Shown: positions 26,099 through 37,721, counted from the stretch's first letter. The stretch is DNA of 64,000 nt from Lyngbya aestuarii BL J (GCF_000478195.2 NZ_AUZM01000009.1:1-64000); one strand, 5' to 3'. Made by a program: numbers and translations. Notes: generated from the sequence alone by a model not told the origin.

Positions 26099-27157
26099 TT
26101 ATGCACTCACCAACATTTGAGCTTGTTCAGCCTGGGTAATACGTTCTTCAGCAAGCTGCATAGAAGCTTTATGAGTCGTCATTCCGGTCGTTTCAGCTTT
26201 CTTGAAAAGTTCGAGCAAAGTATCGTAAATACTATGAACATGACTAATTGCTTTTTTCTCTTGGTAGCCAATCAACTCGTGATAGACATTAATTAGCCCC
26301 CCCGCATTAATCACATAATCCGGACAATACAAAATGTTTTGATCCGTCAGCATTTCGCCATGCACTTGTTCATCTAAAAGCTGGTTATTCGCCGAACCTG
26401 CAATGATAGACGCTTTCATCTGAGAAATTGTTTGAGTATTGAGAATAGCTCCCATCGCACAAGGCGCAAAAATATCAACATCAAGTCCATAAACCTGCTC
26501 AGGTTCAACCGCAGTCGCCCCATATAACCGAGCAACTTTAGAGACTTTAGCTTGATTAATATCACTAACAAACAGCTTAACTTCATTTTGGTGTAGCCAA
26601 TCGCAAAGATGCTGTCCGACATTACCCAAACCTTGAACAGCCACCTTTAACCCTTTAAGATTATCAGAACCAAAACGGTATTTTGCGGCAGCTTTCATTC
26701 CGAGTAAAACACCAATCGCTGTCACCGGAGCAGGCCCACCCGATTTTTCTTGGGTACCGACAACATACTTCGTCTCCCGGTTAATTTGCCGAACATCTTG
26801 CGGCGTTAAATTAATATCTTGACCCGTGATAAATCGACCATTCAGGCGCTCAATGAATCGACCATAAGCCTGTAACAATTCGCAGGTTTTTTGCTCAGGC
26901 TTGGCGATAATTACCGCTTTACCGCCACCCATCGGAATATTGGCACAGGCGGCTTTGTAGGTCATGCCTCGGCTGAGACGCAGAGCATCGGTTAAGGCAG
27001 CAACTTCACTTTCGTAGGGCCAGAGACGAGTTGCCCCCATAGCAGCACCAAGTCGGCTGTCGTGAATCGCAATAATTGCTTTTAATCCAGAGGCTTGGTC
27101 GTTGCAGAATAAAACCTGTTCATGGCCGGCTGTGGCTGTTGTTTCAAATAGTTTCAT
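26099..27157 (-). CDS. scyB: ScyB, tryptophan dehydrogenase
   Basis: A 352-residue member of the Glu/Leu/Phe/Val dehydrogenase family. ScyB oxidatively deaminates tryptophan to indole-3-pyruvate, the first committed step to scytonemin. Visible features are the catalytic segment KAACANIPMGGGKAVI near residue 80, the NAD-binding GLGNVGQHL near 177, and NNQLLDEQVHG in the cofactor domain. Length agrees with leucine-dehydrogenase-like enzymes. It lies 110 bases after scyA on the same strand. Confidence 0.95.
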   Translation of the reverse strand: MKLFETTATAGHEQVLFCNDQASGLKAIIAIHDSRLGAAMGATRLWPYESEVAALTDALRLSRGMTYKAACANIPMGGGKAVIIAKPEQKTCELLQAYGRFIERLNGRFITGQDINLTPQDVRQINRETKYVVGTQEKSGGPAPVTAIGVLLGMKAAAKYRFGSDNLKGLKVAVQGLGNVGQHLCDWLHQNEVKLFVSDINQAKVSKVARLYGATAVEPEQVYGLDVDIFAPCAMGAILNTQTISQMKASIIAGSANNQLLDEQVHGEMLTDQNILYCPDYVINAGGLINVYHELIGYQEKKAISHVHSIYDTLLELFKKAETTGMTTHKASMQLAEERITQAEQAQMLVSA

Positions 27158-27267
27158 TGTGGTTTATTTATGCTTGAGTAAAAGGAATAAAAGTTGAGAG
27201 TAGGGAGATGGAAAGACAAATCAAGTCAATTTGCCTTTTGCCAATTGGCTGTTCCCTAAAATTCTGT

Positions 27268-29160
27268 TTAAGTCATCGGAAAAGAGACTTGCTCTTTTGA
27301 TGAACCATTGGTTGAGGTAGCCTCATCTAACGGATAGCCAATAGATTCAGGTTTTGGCTCTGCTTTCTCCGTTGAACGATTTGCTAAACTTTTGGTGCGT
27401 CCTTTCGAGGGGGCGTGGCGAGAAGGATCAATTTTGACATCAACCACAATCGGCCCATTGGCAGCCATCGCTTTTTGTAGAGCGCTTTCAAGCTGTGATT
27501 CTTCCAAGACCTGAATACTTTCGGCACCCATCCCCTGAGCAATCATGGTGAAATCAGTCTGAGGCATGAGTGCATCGGCTTTGAGTCCCAGCATTGCCAT
27601 ACCTTGGTAGCACATATTGTAGCGGGCATCGTTCAGCACAATCCAAACCGCAGGGATTTGGTATTTGACGGCGGTGCTGACTTCACTGTTCATCAACATC
27701 GAACCGTCACCAACAATCGCAACGGCTTTATGACCTTGACCGAGAGCCGCACCCAAAACCCCTGTTGTGGCATGACCCATCGAACCCACACCTGTACTAA
27801 CCCGATAACGATTTGACTCAGAAAAGCGTAATAGGTGAGTAGACCAAGTAAATGAATTACCTGACTCTGCTAGTACGACTGCGTTACTGCCTTCAACGAT
27901 AACTTTTTGAATCGTCTCCATCAAAATCTCGGGACGCACGAGGGTACTGGTCGCCTCTGCAATCGGTTCACGTTCAGGATTCGGTAAATTAACGATTGAG
28001 CGAGGATAGTGCGACAGATAGGGTAATAGTTGTCGCAGAAACGTACCGATATCAGCCTGAACTGGATAGGTTGGAACCGTTGGATAGCTGACTCCAATCA
28101 CACTCGGGTCAATATCGACTTGAATAAATCCTCGACTCGGTACCAAGTCGGTACTCCAAAATGAGGTCGGTTCACCCATACGAGTTCCCAGTACCAACGT
28201 TCTTAATGGCTTCACCGTGTTTAAATAGTTCAACACTGAACTGTGACCGCCTAAGCCTGTAACACCGACAAACTGAGGATGGTCTTCTCGAAAGAGTCCT
28301 TTTGCTCGGGGTGAACACATGACAGCGGCACCTGTGACCTCAGCAAGCTGCATCACTTCTTGAGTGGCTAAACGAGCGCCATAACCAACCCAAATCGCAA
28401 AGGGGCCTTCAGAGAGAAGTTGAACACAGTGAGAAATGACAGAATCGGTGGCTGCGATTTTGTTCTCTGTGACAGTGGCTCTGGGCAACTCTTTGGGCAT
28501 CGGCAATGATTGTACCCCTGTCGGAGTGCTGAGATGAGCGGTAAAGCCTCCAGGCTGAGAGACTCCCTGTGTGAGTCGTCTAGCAATTTGAGGAAGTTGC
28601 TCGGGACAATCAACGATAGTTGCGTAGTTATACAATGCTCCAGAGCTAAATAATCCATCTGTTGGCAGTGTTCGAGGGCTGGTTTCTTGAATTGCCCAAC
28701 GCTCTCGCTGTGATGTTGATGTACAGGCCGACAGGTGAATGACTTTGGCTCCTTCGCCTCGGGCGGCAAAGAGTCCGGTTAATGTATTTGTAATCCCAGG
28801 GCCGGCTGTTGAAAAGACGACAACGGGACTGTTGCTGACGAGAGACGCTTCGAGAGCGGCAAAGGCGGCACCCGATTCGTGACGACAGTGAATCACTTGG
28901 ATTTGACGGCTGTTAGATAAAGCATCCCATTGTGTTGCCATTGCACCGCCAGAAACGCCAAAAGCCCATACAACCCCCAAATCTTCCAATAGCTTGACGA
29001 TTGCTTGAGAGACTGAGGTTTCTTTTTTTACTGCTGATGGGCTGTTGGTTAATGTGTCATGGGAACCATTGGCAGACTCTCTTACAGACTGTTTATGAGC
29101 GGTTTTTGTATGTTTCTCTTGAGTGATTATGGTCGTAGATTCAGGCGATTTCTTGATCAT
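27268..29160 (-). CDS. scyA: ScyA, thiamine diphosphate-dependent acyloin synthase
   Basis: A 630-residue enzyme of the acetolactate synthase family. ScyA couples indole-3-pyruvate and p-hydroxyphenylpyruvate with loss of CO2. The catalytic glutamate lies in CRHESGAAFAALE near residue 95. The diphosphate-binding GDGSMLMNSEV, ending in LNDARYN, is near 483. A Ser/Thr-rich extension of about 45 residues precedes the first domain and about 35 residues follow the last; both are longer than in standard acetolactate synthase. It is the first gene of the minus-strand cluster and diverges from trpE across 651 bases. Confidence 0.95.
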   Translation of the reverse strand: MIKKSPESTTIITQEKHTKTAHKQSVRESANGSHDTLTNSPSAVKKETSVSQAIVKLLEDLGVVWAFGVSGGAMATQWDALSNSRQIQVIHCRHESGAAFAALEASLVSNSPVVVFSTAGPGITNTLTGLFAARGEGAKVIHLSACTSTSQRERWAIQETSPRTLPTDGLFSSGALYNYATIVDCPEQLPQIARRLTQGVSQPGGFTAHLSTPTGVQSLPMPKELPRATVTENKIAATDSVISHCVQLLSEGPFAIWVGYGARLATQEVMQLAEVTGAAVMCSPRAKGLFREDHPQFVGVTGLGGHSSVLNYLNTVKPLRTLVLGTRMGEPTSFWSTDLVPSRGFIQVDIDPSVIGVSYPTVPTYPVQADIGTFLRQLLPYLSHYPRSIVNLPNPEREPIAEATSTLVRPEILMETIQKVIVEGSNAVVLAESGNSFTWSTHLLRFSESNRYRVSTGVGSMGHATTGVLGAALGQGHKAVAIVGDGSMLMNSEVSTAVKYQIPAVWIVLNDARYNMCYQGMAMLGLKADALMPQTDFTMIAQGMGAESIQVLEESQLESALQKAMAANGPIVVDVKIDPSRHAPSKGRTKSLANRSTEKAEPKPESIGYPLDEATSTNGSSKEQVSFPMT

Positions 29161-29811
29161 TGTTGCGTACTATTCTTGCTAGACTTTTAGCTTTAAATTT
29201 TTTGTAGCTGGCTGTATCTGACACACATCATAAAGACATTTTTAAGGACATCGCTATGCACATTATTTCGGACGAGGTATCAATTCTTTAGATTTTTATC
29301 AGTTCTATTCAATCTCTTAATCGGCTCTAAGTTAGCTCTGGCAATACAGTAGCAGGGCGGAATTGCACTCTCAACAGCCTGGATTTTATAGCACTACGCA
29401 TTTAAGTTAGGACATTTCTAGATCCTAAAACCCTTTCACAGTCTACTGTTCCCTGTTCCCTAAGATTGCAAACTAAGTCTCGCCGGAAACCGCCGGGCCG
29501 CAAGGCAAGCGCTGTTCCCTGTTCCCGATTCAAGTAGCGCTATATCTTTATAAACTCTTTTTAACTTTTGCCTCTCAGCGCTTTTCTGATTTTAATTACT
29601 CTATCCTAAGATAGAGTTTTGTTAATCAGTCTATTTGCTGATATTTCAGGTTTAACACAGTATAAATGATGATTTCTGAGAAAATCTAAAGAAATGTAAC
29701 AGCATCCCGAAAAAATATCATTGAACTTTCTCTAGCAAGTTCTTTAAGCTCTAGAACAGTAACCCGTAATTTCACGGATACCTATCGCTAAATCATGGAG
29801 ATTTTCAAATA
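29161..29811. promoter_or_regulatory. Divergent scyA/trpE promoter region
   Basis: A 651-base non-coding region between the two arms of the scytonemin locus. It must hold promoters for scyA (minus) and trpE (plus). The middle is occupied by a MITE-like insertion (29387-29544), leaving about 225 bases on the scyA side and 265 on the trpE side. No binding site of a known regulator can be named. AT-rich stretches such as CAGTATAAATGATG near 29660 could be promoter elements. Confidence 0.6.
29387..29544. mobile_element. MITE-like element in the scyA/trpE promoter region
   Basis: The ends TATAGCACTAC (29387-29397) and GTAGCGCTATA (29534-29544) are inverted repeats matching at 10 of 11 bases. The 158-bp interior has no gene. 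It includes two TGTTCCCTGTTCCC heptamer stretches and a GC-rich CGCCGGAAACCGCCGG. The TATAGC ends are shared with two other elements in the window. Confidence 0.55.
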
Positions 29812-32058
29812 ATGACCTACAAGCCCCAACAATATCTAACAGATGGTGGTATCGAAATATTTCGACAGGTCGAACTTCTGCCAATGGAGACCGCTCTGGA
29901 TCGGATTTTACCGAAGTTGGATACTGTACGGGGTGGATTATTGACCAGCAGCTATGAATATCCAGGACGCTACAGACGATGGGCGATTGGATTTGTCAAT
30001 CCACCTCTGGAAATAGCAACACGAGATCATTGTTTTACCATCACAGCACTCAATGAACGTGGAGAAATTTTAATCAAACAAATTTCGAGCGCTTTGTATG
30101 ACTGTACTGATCTCAAAAATATTCAGCATAATCGTCAAAAAATAACAGGAACAGTCGCACCAGCCCATCGATTGTTCTCCGAAGAAGAAAGAAGCCAACA
30201 GCCCTCTGCATTCTCAGTTATTAGAGCCATTACGAATACATTTAAAAGCGATGAAGATGAACATTTAGGACTCTACGGAGCGCTAGGCTACGATTTAGTC
30301 TTTCAGTTTGAGCCAATCCCTCAAAAAATCAAGCGTCCCGACGATCAGCAAGATTTAGTGCTATATTTGCCGGATGAATTGATTGTCGTAGACTACTACC
30401 TCCAACAAGCCTTTCAACTTCAGTACGACTTTAAAACCGCCAACAATTCAACTGACGGACTGCCTCGAACGGGCGAGGTGATTGATTATCGCGGAAAACG
30501 TCAGCCCTTAACTCAAGTTGCTGACCATGCAGAGGGTGAATATGCTGACTTAGTAAAAACCGCCTTTGATTATTTCCGCAGAGGAGATTTGTTTGAGGTG
30601 GTGCCTTCTCAAAGCTTTTTTGAGAGTTGTGAAACCAATCCTTGTGAACTGTTCCATACCCTACAAACGATCAACCCCAGTCCTTACGGGTTTATCTTCA
30701 ACCTGGGTGGAGAATATTTGATCGGGGCTTCCCCAGAAATGTTTGTGCGAGTAGACGGGCGACGGGTGGAAACCTGCCCAATTAGTGGCACCATTGAACG
30801 TGGTGATGATGCGATCGAAGATGCCACTCAAATTCGACATTTACTGAACTCGCTCAAAGATGAAACCGAGTTGACCATGTGTACAGATGTTGATCGCAAT
30901 GACAAATCCCGAGTGTGTAAACCCGGATCAGTTCAGGTCATTGGTCGTCGTCAGGTCGAAATGTACAGCCATTTAATCCATACCGTTGACCACGTTGAAG
31001 GGGTTTTAGAAGACCAATACGACGCCCTAGATGCCTTTTTAACCCATACCTGGGCTGTAACCGTAACTGGGGCGCCCAAACGAGCGGCGATCGCTTTTAT
31101 TGAACAGCATGAACGCAGCGCCCGTCGTTGGTATGGGGGAGCGGTGGGTTATTTCAACTTTAATGGCAACCTCAATACAGGCTTAGTCTTGAGAACCATT
31201 CGCCTCAAAGACTCAGTTGCAGAAGTGCGCGTCGGAGCAACGGTACTTCATAGCTCAGTCCCAGAAGCAGAAGCCAAAGAAACGCTCACCAAAGCGGCTG
31301 CAATGCTGCAAGCTCTAAAACAAACTCAGCGCGATAAACTCAGTCCTAGCGAGTTGATATCCCCCGCTCAGACAACCCAGCGTCGCCGCCCCAAAGTATT
31401 GATTGTTGATTATGAAGACTCTTTTGTTCATACATTAGCAAACTATATTCGTTACTGCGGTGCTGAAGTCGTCACCCGACGTCACGGCTTTCCCCTAGAA
31501 GTTCTAGATCAAGAGCAACCCAATCTGGTTGTACTTTCGCCTGGGCCTGGGTGTCCTGCCGACTTCGGCGTGAGCAATATGGTGAATGCTTGTGTTGAGC
31601 GCCATATTCCTCTGTTTGGAGTCTGTTTAGGGTTACAGGGTATTGTCGAAGCCTTTGGCGGTACCTTGGGGGTTTTAGACTATCCGCAGCACGGTATTTC
31701 TTCGCAAATTACAGTTGTAGATTCAGATTCGGTTCTGTTTAAAGAACTGCCTTCAAGCTTTGAGGCGGGACGATACCACTCACTCCACGCCTTAACCAAA
31801 GCAATGCCTGCTGAACTCAAGGTAACAGCATTTTCCTCCGATCAGGTGATTATGGCGATTGAACATCGAGATCTGCCGATCACTGCGGTTCAGTTTCATC
31901 CCGAGTCACTGATGACGATGACAGGTAGTGCAGGTTTGAAGATGATTCAAAATGTGGTTGATGCTTATGGTTCAATATCGGCTGATGGCGAGACTACTCA
32001 AGTCGAGAATTCCCAAGAAGAAGTTGAAAACAGCTTTGTTGAGGCATTTGTTCGCTGA
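29812..32058 (+). CDS. trpE: Anthranilate synthase, fused TrpE-TrpG
   Basis: A 748-residue fusion that makes anthranilate from chorismate and glutamine. The chorismate-binding component I occupies about residues 1-510 ([33 protein letters not shown]-type core, [17 protein letters not shown]). A class I glutamine amidotransferase follows from about 523 ([20 protein letters not shown]), with nucleophile FGVCLGLQG near 604 and VQFHPES near 692. The fused form is typical of the extra trpE in scytonemin clusters. The feedback site LLSSSYE-like segment reads LLTSSYE, so tryptophan sensitivity is possible. It is first in the plus-strand operon. Confidence 0.95.
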   Translation: MTYKPQQYLTDGGIEIFRQVELLPMETALDRILPKLDTVRGGLLTSSYEYPGRYRRWAIGFVNPPLEIATRDHCFTITALNERGEILIKQISSALYDCTDLKNIQHNRQKITGTVAPAHRLFSEEERSQQPSAFSVIRAITNTFKSDEDEHLGLYGALGYDLVFQFEPIPQKIKRPDDQQDLVLYLPDELIVVDYYLQQAFQLQYDFKTANNSTDGLPRTGEVIDYRGKRQPLTQVADHAEGEYADLVKTAFDYFRRGDLFEVVPSQSFFESCETNPCELFHTLQTINPSPYGFIFNLGGEYLIGASPEMFVRVDGRRVETCPISGTIERGDDAIEDATQIRHLLNSLKDETELTMCTDVDRNDKSRVCKPGSVQVIGRRQVEMYSHLIHTVDHVEGVLEDQYDALDAFLTHTWAVTVTGAPKRAAIAFIEQHERSARRWYGGAVGYFNFNGNLNTGLVLRTIRLKDSVAEVRVGATVLHSSVPEAEAKETLTKAAAMLQALKQTQRDKLSPSELISPAQTTQRRRPKVLIVDYEDSFVHTLANYIRYCGAEVVTRRHGFPLEVLDQEQPNLVVLSPGPGCPADFGVSNMVNACVERHIPLFGVCLGLQGIVEAFGGTLGVLDYPQHGISSQITVVDSDSVLFKELPSSFEAGRYHSLHALTKAMPAELKVTAFSSDQVIMAIEHRDLPITAVQFHPESLMTMTGSAGLKMIQNVVDAYGSISADGETTQVENSQEEVENSFVEAFVR

Positions 32059-32126
32059 GGTTTTTGGGGTCAATGCTCAGTTTTTTGACCTCAAATCGAT
32101 ACCGGGAAATTAGAACAAGTAGACTT

Positions 32127-33038
32127 ATGAAGATTCGTCGTTTGACAGAACTAAATACGGGTTATGAGATTGCGCCCCAACACTCAATTCCAGACAATAT
32201 TCTCGAAAAGATTATTTGGCAAAAAGAAGATGAAGTCTTGCAAATGAAGCAGGCGATGTCATCTTTAGAATCGGGTTCTGATTATGAAACATTGTTAAAG
32301 CCTTCTTCTGCTTTTAGCAAAGGGAGAGATTTTGCCAAAGCTTTAAAGCAAGGATCTCCGGCACTAATTGCTGAAGTGAAAAAGGCTAGCCCCAGCAAAG
32401 GTATTATCTGCCCCGATTTTGATCCCGTGAAAATTGCCCAAGCTTACGAACGAGGGGGCGCCGCTTGTTTGTCGGTTCTCACGGATGAAACCTTTTTTCA
32501 AGGGAGTTTTGAGAACTTACAACGGGTTAGAGACAGTGTATCGCTTCCTCTGCTCTGCAAAGAGTTTATCATCGACCCCTGCCAAGTGTTGATGGCGCGA
32601 TCAGCCGGTGCGGATGCGGTGCTGTTAATTGCTGCGGTGTTGAGTGATGCTGACTTGAGTGCGTTCTCAATATTAGCTGATCGCTTGGGAATGGATTCTC
32701 TAGTCGAAGTTCATTCTTTAACTGAGTTAGATCGGGTGTTAGCACTTCCTGAAACAGGCAAAAGTATTCGTTTAGTTGGCATTAACAACCGTAATTTAGA
32801 AAATTTTACCGTTGATTTGGCGATAACTGAACAGTTATTAAAAGCCCGAGGTGAAGAACTAACCGCGAAAAATATTGTTGTCGTCAGCGAGTCGGGGTTG
32901 AAGACATCCGACGATCTGATTCGGGTACATCTTGCGGGCGCAAATGCCGTGTTAGTCGGTGAATCTTTAGTGCAGCAAACCGATATTACTCAAGCCGTGC
33001 GAGCGATTATTCCTAAACAATTAGAACTACAAAGATGA
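32127..33038 (+). CDS. trpC: Indole-3-glycerol phosphate synthase
   Basis: A 303-residue TIM-barrel enzyme that closes the indole ring in tryptophan synthesis. [10 protein letters not shown], the catalytic lysine region [21 protein letters not shown] and SESGLKT are in order. The ATG at 32127 (MKIRRL) matches the start of other cyanobacterial TrpC proteins; a TTG at 32064 would add 21 unlike residues. Its stop overlaps the trpA start as ATGA, so translation is coupled. trpF is absent from the cluster, so phosphoribosylanthranilate isomerase must come from elsewhere. Confidence 0.95.
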   Translation: MKIRRLTELNTGYEIAPQHSIPDNILEKIIWQKEDEVLQMKQAMSSLESGSDYETLLKPSSAFSKGRDFAKALKQGSPALIAEVKKASPSKGIICPDFDPVKIAQAYERGGAACLSVLTDETFFQGSFENLQRVRDSVSLPLLCKEFIIDPCQVLMARSAGADAVLLIAAVLSDADLSAFSILADRLGMDSLVEVHSLTELDRVLALPETGKSIRLVGINNRNLENFTVDLAITEQLLKARGEELTAKNIVVVSESGLKTSDDLIRVHLAGANAVLVGESLVQQTDITQAVRAIIPKQLELQR

Positions 33039-33844
33039 AAACCAAGACTCAAAGCATTTCTGAATGTTTCCAAACGTTAAAAGGGCGGGGTGAATGTGCA
33101 TTAATTCCGTTTATTACCGCAGGCGATCCCGACCTCGAAACAACGACAAAAGCCTTACAAATCCTCGACCGCAGCGGTGCTGACCTGATTGAGTTGGGTA
33201 TTCCTTACTCCGATCCGTTAGCCGATGGCCCGGTGATTCAAGCCGCAGCAACTCGCGCTTTAGCAAGAGGGGTGACATTTGACCAAGTGTTAGAGGTTGT
33301 CTCCGATGTGGTTCCGACTCTGAAAGCCCCGTTGATTTTATTTTCTTATTACAATCCCATCCTTTATCGGGGGATTCGGGCGGTTTTAACTCGGTTTGCC
33401 GATGCCGGAGTCAAAGGGCTAGTTGTTCCTGATTTGCCCCTAGAAGAAGCTCAAACGCTGCTTGATATTGCCGCCGAGGTGGGGATTGAAATTATTCTTT
33501 TGGTGGCTCCGACAAGCCGCTCAGAGCGCATCCAGGCGATTGCCGAGAAGTCGCAAGGATTCATTTATCTGGTGAGCGTGACTGGGGTTACAGGAGTGCG
33601 ATCGCAGGTTCAGTCACGGGTTCAAACGTTAATTGCTGACCTGAAAAACAGCACAGATAAACCTATTGGCGTTGGTTTTGGCATTTCCGAACCGAAACAA
33701 GCCCAACAAATTGCCCAGTGGGGCGCCAATGCGGTGATTGTTGGTAGTGCTTTTGTAAGGCGTTTGGCTGAAAATTCACCCGCACAAGGACTCAAAGAGA
33801 TCGAACAGCTAGCGCAAGATCTCAAAGCAGCAGTTTCCAGTTAA
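33035..33844 (+). CDS. trpA: Tryptophan synthase alpha chain
   Basis: A 269-residue alpha subunit that releases indole from indole-3-glycerol phosphate and passes it to TrpB. The catalytic segment [17 protein letters not shown] (Glu and Asp) near residue 50 and the phosphate-binding GVRSQVQ and GFGISEP motifs are intact. It overlaps trpC by four bases. It is a pathway-dedicated copy by context; the housekeeping copy is presumably elsewhere in the genome. Confidence 0.96.
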   Translation: MKTKTQSISECFQTLKGRGECALIPFITAGDPDLETTTKALQILDRSGADLIELGIPYSDPLADGPVIQAAATRALARGVTFDQVLEVVSDVVPTLKAPLILFSYYNPILYRGIRAVLTRFADAGVKGLVVPDLPLEEAQTLLDIAAEVGIEIILLVAPTSRSERIQAIAEKSQGFIYLVSVTGVTGVRSQVQSRVQTLIADLKNSTDKPIGVGFGISEPKQAQQIAQWGANAVIVGSAFVRRLAENSPAQGLKEIEQLAQDLKAAVSS

Positions 33845-33846
33845 AA

Positions 33847-33970
33847 GGGAACAGGGAACAGGGAACAGGGAACAGGGAACAGGGAACAGGTAAGATCTCC
33901 CCACCTCCCCCGGAACCCCACCTCCCCACCTCCTGACTCCTGACTCCTGACTCCTAACACCTAACACCTA
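33847..33970. repeat. Heptanucleotide tandem repeats between trpA and trpB
   Basis: Six exact copies of GGGAACA run from 33847 to 33888. A second heptamer block (TCCTGAC three times, then TCCTAAC and ACCTAAC variants) runs from about 33931 to 33970. Such short tandemly repeated heptamers are typical of filamentous cyanobacteria. They fill nearly the whole trpA-trpB spacer, ending about 20 bases before the trpB start. Confidence 0.9.
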
Positions 33971-33991
33971 GAAAAAAAGGATTTTTTGACA

Positions 33992-35242
33992 ATGGTTAGT
34001 TTGAATGAACGTCCAACGGTTTCTAACAGCAAAAATCAACGACCCGACGCACTCGGACGGTTCGGACGGTTTGGGGGTAAATATGTCCCCGAAACGTTGA
34101 TGCCTGCCCTGGCTGAGTTAGAAACAGAGTTTCATCGCTATATTGATGACCCGGATTTTAACCGAGAATTAGACGGTTTGTTGAAAGATTATGTGGGTCG
34201 TCCCAGTCCGCTCTATTTTGCCGAGCGCCTGTCCGAACGTTATGCCAAAGCTGACGGTACCGGGCCGCAAATCTATCTGAAGAGGGAAGACCTCAACCAT
34301 ACCGGCGCCCACAAAATTAATAATGCTCTTGGTCAAGTGTTGCTTGCCAAATGTATGGGTAAACAGCGCATTATTGCCGAAACCGGAGCGGGTCAACATG
34401 GCGTCGCCACGGCTACAGTTTGCGCTCGGTTTGGTTTGGAGTGCGTGATTTATATGGGCGTACACGATATCGAACGGCAATCTTTGAATGTGTTTCGGAT
34501 GCGGTTGTTGGGGGCGGAAGTTCGTCCGGTGGAAGCGGGAACGGGTACTCTCAAAGATGCCACATCGGAAGCTATTCGCGACTGGGTAACGAACGTAGAA
34601 ACAACCCATTATATTCTCGGTTCGGCGGCAGGCCCGCACCCCTATCCGATGATTGTCCGAGATTTTCATGCGGTTATTGGTCAAGAGACTCGCGCTCAAT
34701 GCTTGGAAAAATGGGGCGGTTTACCCGATATTTTAATGGCTTGCGTCGGTGGCGGATCGAACGCGATCGGTTTATTTAACGAATTTGTTGACGATACCAA
34801 CGTTCGGATGATCGGCGTTGAAGCCGCAGGTGTTGGCGTCGAAACTGATAAACACGCCGCCACCTTAACTAAAGGCCAAATTGGGGTTCTGCACGGTGCG
34901 ATGAGCTACCTACTGCAAGACACCGAAGGTCAAATTGTTGAGGCTCATTCGATCAGCGCCGGACTCGATTATCCTGGCGTTGGCCCGGAACACAGCTACC
35001 TCAAAGATCTCGGTCGCGCCGAATATTATAACGTCACCGACGAGCAGGCGTTAGAAGGTTTTCAAATGCTGTCGTCTCTAGAAGGGATTATTCCAGCATT
35101 AGAAACGGCTCACGCGATCGCCTATTTAGACACTCTTTGTCCGAGTTTAACAGGCAGTCCCCGCATTGTTCTCAACTGTTCTGGACGGGGTGACAAAGAC
35201 GTGCAGACAGTCATTCAAGCCCTCGATCACGGTAAACAGTAA
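33992..35242 (+). CDS. trpB: Tryptophan synthase beta chain
   Basis: A 416-residue PLP enzyme that condenses indole with serine to tryptophan. The PLP lysine lies in [10 protein letters not shown] near residue 100, the phosphate-binding loop is GGGSNAIG near 246, and the C-terminal NCSGRGDKD is present. The ATG at 33992 is chosen over a TTG six bases upstream. It follows the heptamer repeats and precedes trpD by 22 bases. It is the standard TrpB1 type that pairs with TrpA. Confidence 0.96.
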   Translation: MVSLNERPTVSNSKNQRPDALGRFGRFGGKYVPETLMPALAELETEFHRYIDDPDFNRELDGLLKDYVGRPSPLYFAERLSERYAKADGTGPQIYLKREDLNHTGAHKINNALGQVLLAKCMGKQRIIAETGAGQHGVATATVCARFGLECVIYMGVHDIERQSLNVFRMRLLGAEVRPVEAGTGTLKDATSEAIRDWVTNVETTHYILGSAAGPHPYPMIVRDFHAVIGQETRAQCLEKWGGLPDILMACVGGGSNAIGLFNEFVDDTNVRMIGVEAAGVGVETDKHAATLTKGQIGVLHGAMSYLLQDTEGQIVEAHSISAGLDYPGVGPEHSYLKDLGRAEYYNVTDEQALEGFQMLSSLEGIIPALETAHAIAYLDTLCPSLTGSPRIVLNCSGRGDKDVQTVIQALDHGKQ

Positions 35243-35264
35243 ACACTGATCACGGTAAAATCCC

Positions 35265-36392
35265 ATGACAACATTAATTTATCCCAAAACAAACCTCCCC
35301 TCGTCGCAGGAGGTGCCATCTGCCCCAACACAATACAACTGGCCGGAGTTACTGACTCAGCTATTAGATCGGCAGTCCCTCTCGGTTGAACAGGCATCTG
35401 TTCTCATGCGGGGCTGGCTAACTGAGGAAATTCCCCCCGTCATCTCTGGGGCAATATTAGCCGCCATTCAGTCGAAAGGGGTTTCGGCCAGTGAGTTAGT
35501 CGGTATGGTGAAAGTTCTGCGCCAACAAGCGCTTAAGTCGAATTCCCCGACCGATACTTTGCCGATGATTGACACCTGTGGCACGGGCGGTGATGGTGCA
35601 TCTACGTTTAATATTTCCACAGCAGTGGCTTTTGTTGCCGCAGCAGCCGGGGTAAAAGTCGCAAAACATGGCAACCGCTCCAGTTCGAGTAAAGCGGGGT
35701 CTGCTGATGTCTTAGAAGCGTTGGGTTTAAACCTATCGGCTAGTCCCGAACGAGTAGAAGCGGCGGCCCGTGAAGTAGGCATTACCTTTTTATACGCCCC
35801 CGGTTGGCATCCGGCGTTTAAGGCGATTATGCCTCTGCGTAAAACTCTAAAAGTTCGCACGGTTTTTAACTTACTCGGCCCGCTCTTGAACCCGATGCAA
35901 CCCACCGGACAGGTGATCGGGGTTTATGACTCGTCTTTGGTTGAGACGGTTGCCCTGGCTTTGACTCAGCTTAATATCCGTCGGGCGGTTGTGGTTCACG
36001 GACGCGAAGGACTCGACGAAGTGGGTTTGGCTGATCTCACCGATGCCGCTTTTGTCAGCAAAACCCCAAACGGCGCGAACAGCGAACACACGGTCAATCT
36101 TACTGTTATTTCCCCGACTGATTCTGGCATTGCTACTGTCCCGACAGCAGCCCTCAAGGGCGGCGATGTCAATACGAATGCTGAGATTCTCAAAGCAGTA
36201 TTGCAAGGCAAAGGTACACAAGCCCAACAGGATGTGGTAGCCCTAAATGCGGCGATGGCGCTTTATGTGGGTGAATCTGTGTCCTACGCCGAAAGCATCT
36301 CAAAAGGTGTGGCTACCGCTAAAGAGATTTTAGCGAGCGGACAAGCTTGGAAAAAGTTAGAAGAACTCAGTCAATTTTTACAGGAAAGTTGA
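35265..36392 (+). CDS. trpD: Anthranilate phosphoribosyltransferase
   Basis: A 375-residue enzyme that transfers phosphoribose from PRPP to anthranilate. The PRPP-binding [17 protein letters not shown] near residue 105 and the [21 protein letters not shown] segment are typical, and [10 protein letters not shown] lies near 245. It has an N-terminal extension of about 25 residues ([14 protein letters not shown]) before the helical domain. It sits between trpB and the DAHP synthase gene on the same strand. Confidence 0.95.
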   Translation: MTTLIYPKTNLPSSQEVPSAPTQYNWPELLTQLLDRQSLSVEQASVLMRGWLTEEIPPVISGAILAAIQSKGVSASELVGMVKVLRQQALKSNSPTDTLPMIDTCGTGGDGASTFNISTAVAFVAAAAGVKVAKHGNRSSSSKAGSADVLEALGLNLSASPERVEAAAREVGITFLYAPGWHPAFKAIMPLRKTLKVRTVFNLLGPLLNPMQPTGQVIGVYDSSLVETVALALTQLNIRRAVVVHGREGLDEVGLADLTDAAFVSKTPNGANSEHTVNLTVISPTDSGIATVPTAALKGGDVNTNAEILKAVLQGKGTQAQQDVVALNAAMALYVGESVSYAESISKGVATAKEILASGQAWKKLEELSQFLQES

Positions 36393-36459
36393 CCGTTTGA
36401 TTGACCACAAAACGACTAGCAAACAAGTACAAATCACAAATCACAAACAGGAGTAAATT

Positions 36460-37494
36460 ATGATCGTTATTCTCAAACCCGGTATCCCCAGTTCTGAAGT
36501 TGAAATCATTAGCGAAGCCCTGTCTGAACAGTGGAACGTTAAAGTTGAAAAAAGTGTCGGTCAGCATAAAACCGTTTTGGGTTTGATTGGTGAAACGGCT
36601 TTGCTTCATAAAGACCAAATCCAAAATATGAATCCCTGGATTGAACAGGTTTTACGCATTGAAGAACCTTTTAAACGGGCAAGTCTAGGGTTTCGTCATG
36701 GGCAAGCCAGTACGGTAAAAGTGTCTACACCCAATGGTGATGTTGATTTTGGTAAAAATCATCCGTTGGTGATTGTGGCCGGGCCTTGTTCGGTGGAAAA
36801 TGAAGAAATGATTGTCGAAACCGCCAAACGGGTGAAAGCCGCAGGTGCTAAGTTTTTGCGGGGAGGCGCTTATAAACCCAGGACTTCTCCCTATTCTTTC
36901 CAAGGTCACGGTGAAAGTGCTTTAGAGATGCTGGATGCGGCTCGTTCTGCCACTGGGTTGGGCATTATTACCGAAGTCATGGATACGGCAGATTTAGAGG
37001 CGGTTGCTGAGGTTGCGGATGTGCTGCAAGTGGGCGCCCGCAATATGCAAAACTTCGCTTTACTTAAAAAAGTGGGCGCTCAAGATAAGCCCGTATTATT
37101 GAAGCGGGGGATTTCGGCGACGGTGAAAGATTGGCTGATGGCGGCTGAATATGTGTTGTCGGAGGGCAACCCAAATGTAATTTTGTGTGAACGGGGGATT
37201 CGGACTTTTGATCGCCAATATACCCGCAATACTCTTGATTTATCGGTTATTCCCGTGTTGCGAACTCTGACTCATTTGCCGATTATGATTGACCCCAGTC
37301 ATGGTACGGGTAAGTCTGAGTTTGTTCCTCCGATGGCGAAAGCTTCGGTGGCGGCAGGTACCGATGCGTTGATGATTGAGGTTCATCCCAATCCGGCGAA
37401 AGCACTCTCTGATGGGCCGCAATCTATGACCCCAAATCAGTTTGATGCGTTGGCCGCTGAACTTCTGCCTCAACGAGTTCCGGCTCTGGTTTAA
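36460..37494 (+). CDS. aroG: 3-Deoxy-7-phosphoheptulonate (DAHP) synthase
   Basis: A 344-residue type I-beta DAHP synthase, the entry enzyme of the shikimate pathway (phosphoenolpyruvate plus erythrose 4-phosphate). An N-terminal ferredoxin-like regulatory domain (1-70, [20 protein letters not shown]) precedes the TIM barrel with [22 protein letters not shown]-like ([12 protein letters not shown]), DPSHGTGK and [14 protein letters not shown]. In scytonemin clusters this gene is usually called aroG, though the protein type is closer to Bacillus/Thermotoga aroF. AGGAG lies seven bases before the ATG. It raises precursor supply for the pigment. Confidence 0.93.
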   Translation: MIVILKPGIPSSEVEIISEALSEQWNVKVEKSVGQHKTVLGLIGETALLHKDQIQNMNPWIEQVLRIEEPFKRASLGFRHGQASTVKVSTPNGDVDFGKNHPLVIVAGPCSVENEEMIVETAKRVKAAGAKFLRGGAYKPRTSPYSFQGHGESALEMLDAARSATGLGIITEVMDTADLEAVAEVADVLQVGARNMQNFALLKKVGAQDKPVLLKRGISATVKDWLMAAEYVLSEGNPNVILCERGIRTFDRQYTRNTLDLSVIPVLRTLTHLPIMIDPSHGTGKSEFVPPMAKASVAAGTDALMIEVHPNPAKALSDGPQSMTPNQFDALAAELLPQRVPALV

Positions 37495-37721
37495 TTGGGC
37501 TTTGAGGAGTTTAGGAGTTTACAAGTTTAGGACTTTAGGAGTTGGGAGATTGTGATTAGCTGATAGAAGTTCAGGAGTTTACCAGGTCAGAATTCTCTAA
37601 AAAAAGTGAGAACTGAAAACTAAAATCTTTGCTGAATACTTCCTATTGACTGAACACTTTTCCCAACTCTCTTTTTTATATTCCCTGGAGTATATTTCAA
37701 CTTAGCGATGAGGACAGAATT

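Noticed and set aside
32064-32126. Upstream TTG start for trpC
   Set aside because: The 21 extra residues do not match TrpC N-termini and the ATG at 32127 fits the family start exactly.
33847-33888. CRISPR or iteron array
   Set aside because: Six perfect heptamers without spacers are the ordinary cyanobacterial short tandem repeat.
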